NCBI GenBank assembly: GCA_003246505.1
Contig: QKAI01000194.1
Coordinates: 1-5,264, forward strand
Origin: Spirochaetaceae bacterium
GTDB taxonomy: Bacteria > Spirochaetota > Spirochaetia > DSM-2461
Direction of reading: 5' to 3'
Length of the DNA: 5,264 nt
Part shown: piece after piece, positions 1 to 5,264 of the stretch
Numbering within the stretch: the stretch's first letter is position 1
Layout of the letters: each line of letters starts with the position of its first letter
Made by a program: the position numbers and the translations under genes
The notes under the pieces: model-generated
The model's database searches: none
The model's input: only the letters and a program-made list of their open reading frames with translations
What the model was told of the DNA's origin: nothing

Positions 1-798
1 CATCTCTTTCTTCCCCCCTCCCGAGAGTCCTTTGTCCACCTGTTCTATGATGTGGCCCAGCTCCTGGAGGGCATACAGGAGGGATTCGGCGACGTGTCTC
101 TGAATATCTTCACCCGGGTCAATGACGGGGATACCTCCTTCCTGAGCAAGAAGAAGACAGGCGTGGTTGACGGCTGCCTCTTCGCCTTTACCCGGATCGA
201 CGGTGCTTTACGTCGATGCCTGGAGGAGAGGAAAATACCCTTCATCCACCTGAACCGGAGCGAAGAGCCCTCCTATGTCCTCTACGACAATGGAATAAGC
301 ATGGAACGGCTGACCGAACGGCTCTATGACAAATTCGGCGAACGGCTGAAGCCCTGCTATCTGGGTTACCGGCCCTTGGAATCGGTTGACGGGGAGCGCT
401 GGTCCGGTCTCGTCAAGGCATGCCGCCGGCGGAATATTCCCCTGGAAAGTATCGATCGGCTCGGCGCTGATGATATGAACCGCCTGGACGATCTTCTGGA
501 CCGGATTCTCGAGCGGGGCTACAACGGAGTAGTCGCCTTTAACGATATGGTCGCCATCGCCCTTTATCACAGGGCCAGAAAGAGGGGGATCTCCCTGCCG
601 GAACGGTTCTCCCTGGCCGGTATCGATAATTCCCCCCTTCAGCAGATCCTTCCCGACCGGATAGATACCATCGCCTTCTCCGCCTCCCTCCTGGGAAGGG
701 AAGCGGGTCGCTGGCTTTACAAGCGGATCATAGAAAAGGATCCCTCCCCCTGCCGGATCATTCTGGAAGGGGAATACATCAAAGGAGACACCCTGTGA
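1..798 (+). CDS. LacI-family transcriptional regulator, effector-binding domain (5' end missing)
   Basis: The reading frame is open from base 1 to the TGA at 796-798 and gives 265 residues. I read it as the sugar-binding-protein-like core of a LacI/GalR regulator. The first visible residues (HLFLPPSRE...) match where this core normally starts, so about 60 residues with the N-terminal helix-turn-helix and hinge are probably upstream of the window. Family signs seen: GVVAFNDMVAIALYHRARKRG (first 20 of these from residue 175 or so) resembles the usual 'AxNDxxAxGxxxxxxxxG' strand-helix with Asp at residue 182; LPERFSLAGIDNS (about 199-211) resembles 'P-D-V-SVVGFDD'; the end has DRIDTIAFSASLLGREA, like the usual 'L-T-T-V-x-Q-P-x-x-x-x-G-x-x-A'. 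Such proteins bind DNA as dimers and respond to a small ligand, often a sugar. The ligand here cannot be told. The gene overlaps the oxidoreductase gene by four bases, so it probably regulates the operon it sits in, including itself. The operator would be upstream and is not visible. Confidence 0.9.
   Translation, partial: HLFLPPSRESFVHLFYDVAQLLEGIQEGFGDVSLNIFTRVNDGDTSFLSKKKTGVVDGCLFAFTRIDGALRRCLEERKIPFIHLNRSEEPSYVLYDNGISMERLTERLYDKFGERLKPCYLGYRPLESVDGERWSGLVKACRRRNIPLESIDRLGADDMNRLDDLLDRILERGYNGVVAFNDMVAIALYHRARKRGISLPERFSLAGIDNSPLQQILPDRIDTIAFSASLLGREAGRWLYKRIIEKDPSPCRIILEGEYIKGDTL
781..788 (+). promoter_or_regulatory. Ribosome-binding site for the FAD oxidoreductase, inside the regulator gene
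   Basis: AAAGGAGA lies six bases before the GTG at 795 and is a near-ideal Shine-Dalgarno match. It fixes the GTG start at 795, which would otherwise be uncertain, and the start agrees with the protein: the Rossmann strand begins at residue 9. The site sits in the last codons of the upstream regulator gene, so ribosomes finishing that gene stop on top of the next start. This supports translational coupling. Confidence 0.85.
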
Positions 799-2765
799 GC
801 TTGCCCTATTTTCATACGGTCATACTGGGGACCGGCGCCGCCTCTCTCTGCGCCGCCGTCCGGCTCAAGCGATCCGGCATAGATGACATGGTCATCATTA
901 CGGACAACAGGAAGGGGGGGACCTCCCGGAATACGGGCTCGGACAAGCAGACCTACTATAAGCTATCCGATTCCACCGCCGAACCGGACTCCCCCTACCG
1001 GATGGCCCTGGCCCTCTCCGGAGGGGGGGCCATGCACGGGGATATAGCCCTGGCCGAAGCCCTGGGATCGGAAAACGGATTCTACCACCTGACCGCCCTG
1101 GGAGTGCCCTTCCCCTTCAACCGATGGGGGGGCTATACGGGATACAAAACCGATCACGACCCCCTTAACCGGGGGACCTCCCTGGGCCCCTACACCTCCC
1201 GGGTCATGGTGGAATACCTGGAAAGGGAGGTGGAAAGACTGGGCATCCCCCTCTGGGACCGGCATGACTGCGTCAGCCTCGCCGCCACGGAGGAGGGGGG
1301 AAAAAAGCGCATAGCCGGACTGGTCCTGCTGGACCGGGATAAACTCCAAAGCGGGGAAAGCCCCCTCGAAGGGGTGCTCTGCGACAACCTGGTCTTCGGA
1401 GTGGGCGGGCCGGGGGGGCTCTACAAATCCTCCGTGTACCCCCCAGTCCATGTGGGGGCCATCGGGCTCGCCCTGGAAATAGGGGCGGAGACGGCCAATC
1501 TGACCGAGTCCCAGTACGGGATCGGATCTGTGAAATTCCGCTGGAACCTCTCAGGAAGCTATCAGCAGGTCCTGCCCCGCTATTTCAGCCGGGACAGGGA
1601 GACCGGGGAGGAATTCCCCTTTCTGGAGGAGTTCTTCTCCTCCCAGAAGGCTCAGACCCGGGCGATCTTCCTCAAGGGATACCAGTGGCCCTTCGATCCC
1701 CTCAAGGTCGCCGGGGAGGGATCCTCCCTCATCGACATTCTGGTTTACCGGGAGATGGAGGTTCTCGGGAGGGATGTCTTCATGGACTTCCTGACCAATC
1801 CCTGGGAGGGATCCCGGGAAAAGTTCGACCCCTCCGGTCTGGACGGAGAGGTGCGGGATTACTGGGACCAGTCTGGCCTGACCGGCGCCACCCCCCTGGA
1901 ACGGCTGGAACAGCTCAACCCCGGGGCGATTCAGCTTTACCGGGATCACAACATAGATCTCTCCCGGGAACCCCTTCAGATCGGCGTCTGCGCTCAGCAT
2001 AACAACGGGGGTCTGGCGGGGGATATCTGGTGGGAGTCGACAAACATCGCCCATCTCTTCCCCGTGGGAGAGGTGAACGGCACCCACGGCGTCTACCGGC
2101 CGGGGGGCACGGCCCTCAATTCGGGACAGGTGGGCGCCTTCCGGGCGGGTCAGAAAATAGCCCGGGCCTATGCCGCGTCCACCCTGGACCGATCCGCCGC
2201 GGAGAAGTCCTGCCGGGAGTCCCTGGAAAGGATGGAGGGGATCAGGAATCAATTCATGGCATCTTTGAATCCCGGGGGGAGTGATCAGGCCAGGTACCGG
2301 GAGGAGATGCAGAACCGGATGAGCCGCTGCGGCGCCTTTGTCCGGGACGGAGGGACAATTGAAGCGGCCTGCGGGGAGGCGGAGGAACAGCTCAAAGCCT
2401 ATTCCCTTCTGACCGTTACCTCGCCGGATCAGCTCCCCTACGCCTTCCGGAACCGCCACATGGCCCTGGCCCAGCGTTTCTATCTGGAGGCCATCGGGGA
2501 CTATCTCTCCCGGGACGGGGGGAGCCGGGGCTCCTACATCGTGCGGGTCGGGAAAGGAATCCCCCTCCATGGGAAACTGGGGGGGGAGTGGCGCAGCAAG
2601 CCCGACGGGGGGGAACTCCGCCGGTTCATCCAGCACCTCCGCCTGGAGGGAGAAAGGATAATCAGCCGCTGGGAGGAGTGCCGCCCCGTACCGGAGGAGG
2701 ACTCCTGGTTTGAAAAGGTATGGGCGTCCTATCTGAAGGGGGAGATATTCTCCCCCCGGGACTAG
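795..2765 (+). CDS. FAD-binding oxidoreductase, succinate dehydrogenase/fumarate reductase flavoprotein family, substrate unknown
   Basis: This 656-residue protein has no signal peptide or membrane segment and is probably cytoplasmic. The FAD-binding Rossmann motif VILGTGAAS is at residues 9-17. VFGVGGPGGLY (200-210) matches the second FAD contact of the family (usually 'VLATGGAGxLY'). GEVNGTHGVYRPGGTALNSG (425-444) matches the family's 'GExxxxHGANRLGGNSL', with Arg435 kept. The C-terminal helical domain (about 497-600) ends its family-like part with SRGSY (577-581), compare 'ESRGAH'. By hand alignment two catalytic-site histidines are missing: the 'QFHPT' position reads QYGIG (240-244) and the 'HYTMGG' position reads QHNNGG (401-406). 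The histidine that carries covalent FAD in fumarate reductase also seems absent (GGTSRNTGS, 41-49), so FAD is probably non-covalent. It is therefore unlikely to be a true SdhA, FrdA or NadB, and no iron-sulfur or membrane subunit gene lies beside it. The GTG start has a good ribosome-binding site and overlaps the LacI-type regulator. That pairing hints at a sugar-like or related carbon substrate, but this is inference only. The gene carries several runs of seven or eight G. Confidence 0.85.
   Translation: MSLPYFHTVILGTGAASLCAAVRLKRSGIDDMVIITDNRKGGTSRNTGSDKQTYYKLSDSTAEPDSPYRMALALSGGGAMHGDIALAEALGSENGFYHLTALGVPFPFNRWGGYTGYKTDHDPLNRGTSLGPYTSRVMVEYLEREVERLGIPLWDRHDCVSLAATEEGGKKRIAGLVLLDRDKLQSGESPLEGVLCDNLVFGVGGPGGLYKSSVYPPVHVGAIGLALEIGAETANLTESQYGIGSVKFRWNLSGSYQQVLPRYFSRDRETGEEFPFLEEFFSSQKAQTRAIFLKGYQWPFDPLKVAGEGSSLIDILVYREMEVLGRDVFMDFLTNPWEGSREKFDPSGLDGEVRDYWDQSGLTGATPLERLEQLNPGAIQLYRDHNIDLSREPLQIGVCAQHNNGGLAGDIWWESTNIAHLFPVGEVNGTHGVYRPGGTALNSGQVGAFRAGQKIARAYAASTLDRSAAEKSCRESLERMEGIRNQFMASLNPGGSDQARYREEMQNRMSRCGAFVRDGGTIEAACGEAEEQLKAYSLLTVTSPDQLPYAFRNRHMALAQRFYLEAIGDYLSRDGGSRGSYIVRVGKGIPLHGKLGGEWRSKPDGGELRRFIQHLRLEGERIISRWEECRPVPEEDSWFEKVWASYLKGEIFSPRD
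2738..2756. terminator. Hairpin at the convergent gene junction, possible (bidirectional) terminator
   Basis: GGGGGAGA (2738-2745) and TCTCCCCC (2749-2756) form a perfect 8-bp stem with a three-base loop. It lies in the last codons of the oxidoreductase gene. Read leftward it starts 12 bases after the lepA stop, and an extra G-U pair (2757 with 2737) extends the stem to nine. Only UU follows before the run breaks, so it is a poor match to a classical U-tract terminator. It may work as a weak or Rho-assisted terminator or as a 3'-end stabiliser. The function is inferred from position; the inverted repeat itself is plain in the sequence. No better terminator exists for either gene. Confidence 0.45.
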
Positions 2766-2768
2766 GCC

Positions 2769-4580
2769 CTACTCGTCGTCGTCGGTGCGGAGGACGGAGA
2801 GGAAGGCGGACTGGGGCAGTTCCACATTGCCCACCATCTTCATCCGCTTCTTTCCTTCCTTCTGTTTTTCCAGGAGCTTCTTCTTCCGGGTGATGTCTCC
2901 GCCGTAGCACTTGGCCGTAACGTCCTTGCGCAGGGCGCTGATCGTCTCCCGGGCTACGATGGACCCGCCGATCGCCGCCTGGATGGGGATTTTGAACTGC
3001 TGCCGGGGGATCTCCTCACGCAGTTTCCTGCAGATACCCCGGCCCCTGGCCTGGGCGTTCGCCCGGAACACAAGCTGGCTCAGGGCGTCCACCGGCTCCC
3101 CGTTGACGAGGATGTCCAGTTTCACAAGATCCGTGGCCTGGTAGCCCTTCACTTCGTAGTCGAAGGAGGCATAGCCCCGGCTGACCGATTTGAGCTTATC
3201 GTAAAAGTCGAAGAGAACCTCCGCCAGGGGCATGTCGTAGCGGAGTTCCACCCGCTTCTCGTCCAGATAGTCCATATGGGTCTGCACGCCCCGCTTGTTC
3301 ATGCACAGGGTCATGATGTTCCCCAGGAACTCGGTGGGGGTGATGATGGAAGCGGTGATGTAGGGCTCCTCGGCGCTGTTTATGGTGCCCGGCTCGGGGA
3401 AGTTCAGGGGATTGTCCAGATAGTAGGATTCCCCCTTCTGGGGATTGATCAGATAGCGAACCGAGGGGGAGGTGAGAACGATGTTCAGGCCGAATTCCCT
3501 CTCCAGTCTCTCCTGGACAACTTCCAGGTGCAGAAGGCCCAGGAACCCGCAGCGGAAACCGAATCCCAGGGCGGCGGAGGAGTCCTTCTCGTAGATGAGG
3601 GACGCGTCGTTAAGCTTGAGCTTGTCGATGGCCATGTGGAGCTCTTCGTACTGATTGGTATCCACCGGATAGATGGAGGAGAACACCACCGGCTTGACCT
3701 CCCGGAAACCGGGGAGGGGCTTGGACGCCGGATTAGTCTTTCCCGTGATCGTATCGCCGACCCGTATATCGGAGATGATCTTGATTCCGGCGATGATATA
3801 GCCCACGTCGCCCGCGTTCAGCACGCCGGTCCTTTCCAGGCGCAGGCGGAAATGGCCCGCCTCCTCCACCTTGTACTCCGAACCGTTGTGCATGAGGATG
3901 ATGGAATCCCCCTCCCTGATCGTCCCCTCGAAAACCCGGATATGGATGACCACGCCCCGGTAGGCGTCGTAGTGGGAATCGAAGATAAGGGCCTGGGTGG
4001 GGGATTTCCTGTTTCCCGAAGGGGCGGGGATCCACTCCACGATGCCCTCCAGGAGCTCGTCCACCCCCAGCCCCGTTTTTGCGGAGATCGGGAATACCAG
4101 ATCCCCGTCAAGGCCCAGGTCATGGTCGACCTGATGTCTGACCCGCTCCAGATCGGCGCTGGGAAGATCCATTTTGTTGACCACGGGGAGGATCTCCAGA
4201 TTATGCTCCACCGCCAGGTACATGTTGGACAGGGTCTGGGCTTCCACGCCCTGGGAAGCGTCTATGAGAAGCAGGGCCCCCTCGCAGGAGGTTATGGCCC
4301 GGGAAACCTCGTAGGAGAAGTCCACATGGCCGGGAGTGTCTATGAGATTGAGCTGATAGACATCCCCGTTATTCGCTTCGTAATTGATGGTTACGGCCTG
4401 GGACTTGATGGTGATGCCCCGTTCCTGTTCAATATCCATGGAATCGAGCATCTGATTATGGAAATCCCGCGCCGTGACCATTTTCGCTTTCTCAAGGAAG
4501 CGGTCTGCCAGGGTGGATTTGCCATGATCGATATGGGCGATTATGCAGAAGTTTCTGACTTTATCCTGTTCTGTACTCAT
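2769..4580 (-). CDS. lepA: Elongation factor 4 (LepA), ribosome-associated translational GTPase
   Basis: The protein is 603 residues long, close to the usual ~600 of LepA. GTPase motifs are complete: G1 AHIDHGKS (15-22), G2 RGITI (54-58), G3 DTPGH (81-85, with the catalytic His85), G4 NKMD (135-138) and G5 SAK (166-168). The domain II barrel follows (about 190-285). The EF-G-like domain III holds GFRCGFLGLLH (341-351), then comes a domain V-like part (about 405-485). The LepA-specific C-terminal domain ends with the basic stretch YGGDITRKKKLLEKQKEGKK (559-578), which reaches toward the tRNA in known structures. EF4 binds the ribosome, is reported to promote back-translocation and affects initiation and assembly; it acts in the cytoplasm and at the membrane. 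The ATG at 4580 is the only plausible start: no other Met, Val or Leu start codon fits before the P-loop, and the length before it is normal. No Shine-Dalgarno precedes it, and a promoter lies immediately upstream. It follows an HtrA-type protease gene and converges on the oxidoreductase gene with three bases between stops. All family features are intact. Confidence 0.98.
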   Translation of the reverse strand: MSTEQDKVRNFCIIAHIDHGKSTLADRFLEKAKMVTARDFHNQMLDSMDIEQERGITIKSQAVTINYEANNGDVYQLNLIDTPGHVDFSYEVSRAITSCEGALLLIDASQGVEAQTLSNMYLAVEHNLEILPVVNKMDLPSADLERVRHQVDHDLGLDGDLVFPISAKTGLGVDELLEGIVEWIPAPSGNRKSPTQALIFDSHYDAYRGVVIHIRVFEGTIREGDSIILMHNGSEYKVEEAGHFRLRLERTGVLNAGDVGYIIAGIKIISDIRVGDTITGKTNPASKPLPGFREVKPVVFSSIYPVDTNQYEELHMAIDKLKLNDASLIYEKDSSAALGFGFRCGFLGLLHLEVVQERLEREFGLNIVLTSPSVRYLINPQKGESYYLDNPLNFPEPGTINSAEEPYITASIITPTEFLGNIMTLCMNKRGVQTHMDYLDEKRVELRYDMPLAEVLFDFYDKLKSVSRGYASFDYEVKGYQATDLVKLDILVNGEPVDALSQLVFRANAQARGRGICRKLREEIPRQQFKIPIQAAIGGSIVARETISALRKDVTAKCYGGDITRKKKLLEKQKEGKKRMKMVGNVELPQSAFLSVLRTDDDE

Positions 4581-4586
4581 GGATGC

Positions 4587-4615
4587 ACTATACAGGATCT
4601 TGCGGAAATCTTCAA
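4587..4615 (-). promoter_or_regulatory. Predicted sigma70-type promoter of lepA, likely giving a leaderless mRNA
   Basis: On the minus strand TTGAAG (4615-4610) and TATAGT (4592-4587) are separated by exactly 17 bases. These match the consensus TTGACA at four of six positions and TATAAT at five of six. Counting seven bases on from the -10 box puts the transcription start at 4580, the A of the lepA ATG. No AGGAGG-like sequence lies in the 25 bases before the ATG. The promoter fills most of the gap between the HtrA-like gene and lepA. The hexamers are seen directly; activity and the leaderless state are inferred. Confidence 0.6.
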
Positions 4616-4628
4616 TAAGAACGGTCTC

Positions 4629-5264
4629 TCAGAGAAAGGAGTTCAGCCCGTACCAGATGCCCAGCTGCAGCCCGCTTTCCAGGAACCCGGATTTTCTAGC
4701 CTTGATGATGATCTGTATGATAAGGACCCTGTTCTCTTCCTGGTTGACCCATTTGTTGAGGGTAAAGGAGTCCCCCGTGACAAGGCCCGCCTCATCGGCC
4801 ACGGAACCGGGGAAGACTTCCTCCACCCGGTACTGGCGGAAGTTGCGCCCCCTGTTGATCCTCACCGTTTTCATACCGAAGAGGGGGGCAAAAAGATTAT
4901 CGATGGAATCCCTTTCCAGAACGGTTTCCACGGGATAGTCCGGTCTCCTGGCCACGCCCACGGGCAGGGTCATCTCCTTTCCCTCCCGTTCCACGGCCAG
5001 GGTGACCAGTTCCCCCGGGACGGAACCTATGAGAATATCCTGGAGATCCTTTATCTTCTCAACGGGGACTCCGTTCAGGGCCGCGATGCGGTCCCCCTCC
5101 TCCACGCCGGAGAGTTCGGCGGGGGATCCGGGTACGATATAACGGACCACGATGCGGTTGAACTCCCGATAGAGCACGAGCCCCAGCCAGCCGTATTCCA
5201 CCTGCCCCTTCCCGTAGAGACGGGGCAGGATTTTCTTGACATAGGAGGCGGGGATGGCGAAGTT
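4629..5264 (-). CDS. HtrA/DegP-type S1C serine protease, C-terminal PDZ part (5' end missing)
   Basis: The frame is open from the window edge to the TGA at 4631-4629 and gives 211 residues. The first visible residues, NFAIPASYVKKILPRL, match the end of the trypsin-like domain of HtrA proteases ('GFAIPxxxxxxVxxxL'). EYGWLGL (fragment residues 23-29) then opens the first PDZ domain, with PGSPAELSGVEEGDRIAALN (45-64) as its typical 'SPAxxAGLxxGDxIxxxNG' core; it ends near 108. A second, more divergent PDZ-like unit follows (about 128-211) with VEEVFPGSVADEAGLVTGDS (147-166). The protein ends in a hydrophobic stretch, LQLGIWYGLNSFL. The catalytic His-Asp-Ser triad and any signal peptide lie outside the window, so activity cannot be judged. 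Family members are envelope proteases and chaperones that handle misfolded proteins. The GTG at 5201 should not be taken as the start because the homology runs on upstream. lepA follows after a 48-base gap but seems to have its own promoter. Confidence 0.88.
   Translation of the reverse strand, partial: NFAIPASYVKKILPRLYGKGQVEYGWLGLVLYREFNRIVVRYIVPGSPAELSGVEEGDRIAALNGVPVEKIKDLQDILIGSVPGELVTLAVEREGKEMTLPVGVARRPDYPVETVLERDSIDNLFAPLFGMKTVRINRGRNFRQYRVEEVFPGSVADEAGLVTGDSFTLNKWVNQEENRVLIIQIIIKARKSGFLESGLQLGIWYGLNSFL

Noticed and set aside
52..54. GTG as the start of the LacI-type gene
   Set aside because: The frame is open to base 1, and the 17 residues before it fit the beginning of the effector-binding core; a start here would leave no DNA-binding domain.
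1551..2636. Long minus-strand open frame (361 codons) antisense to the oxidoreductase gene
   Set aside because: It is rich in Pro and Gly with low complexity, shows no family motif and overlaps a well-supported gene. It follows from the GC-rich codon bias of the opposite strand. The same holds for the frame at 963-1451 minus.
4581..4631. Stop-codon readthrough fusing the HtrA-like protein to LepA: the TGA at 4631-4629 is in the same frame as lepA with 16 sense codons between
   Set aside because: The in-frame relation has a one-in-three chance, the gap holds promoter elements instead, and no readthrough or selenocysteine signal is evident. A fusion would put a cytoplasmic GTPase on an envelope protease.
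4625..4635. Small palindrome TCTCT-C-AGAGA about 50 bases upstream of the predicted lepA transcription start
   Set aside because: The arms are only five bases and it overlaps the end of the HtrA-like coding region. It could be a regulator site, but it is too short to claim and is no terminator (one-base loop, no U-tract).
4543..4938. Plus-strand open frame spanning the start of lepA and the end of the HtrA-like gene
   Set aside because: It lies across two well-supported genes on the other strand, has no ribosome-binding site I can see and its protein has no recognisable motif.
5199..5201. GTG as the start of the HtrA-like gene
   Set aside because: The upstream codons encode NFAIPASYVKKILPRL, typical of the end of the HtrA protease domain, so the gene continues out of the window.

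Overview
The window is GC-rich and holds four protein-coding genes packed almost end to end, with no RNA gene, CRISPR array or mobile element that I can see. Two genes read rightward (1-2765) and two leftward (2769-5264). The pairs converge, with only three bases between the two stop codons. The LepA sequence, the HtrA-lepA order and the LacI-oxidoreductase pair fit a free-living or host-associated member of the Spirochaetota. That assignment rests on remembered sequence resemblance only and is tentative.

Rightward pair. Bases 1-798 encode the C-terminal 265 residues of a LacI-family transcription regulator; its DNA-binding part lies before the window. Its stop overlaps the GTG start of a 656-residue FAD-binding oxidoreductase (795-2765) in a GTGA junction, with a strong ribosome-binding site inside the regulator gene. 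The two are therefore probably one transcriptional and translational unit. The oxidoreductase has the fold signatures of the succinate dehydrogenase/fumarate reductase/L-aspartate oxidase flavoprotein family. By hand alignment, however, it lacks the usual active-site histidines, so its substrate is probably different and unknown. This pair is the most likely place for undescribed biology in the window.

Leftward pair. The end of an HtrA/DegP-type S1C serine protease (5264-4629) is followed after 47 bases by lepA (4580-2769), encoding the ribosomal back-translocase EF4. A well-spaced sigma70-type promoter sits just before lepA. It is so close that the predicted transcription start falls on the A of the ATG, and there is no Shine-Dalgarno sequence, which suggests a leaderless mRNA.

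Junction. A perfect 8-bp GC-rich hairpin lies in the last codons of the oxidoreductase gene, 12 bases past the lepA stop in lepA's direction. It is the only terminator candidate I can see for either convergent transcript. No gene-free stretch longer than 48 bases exists.
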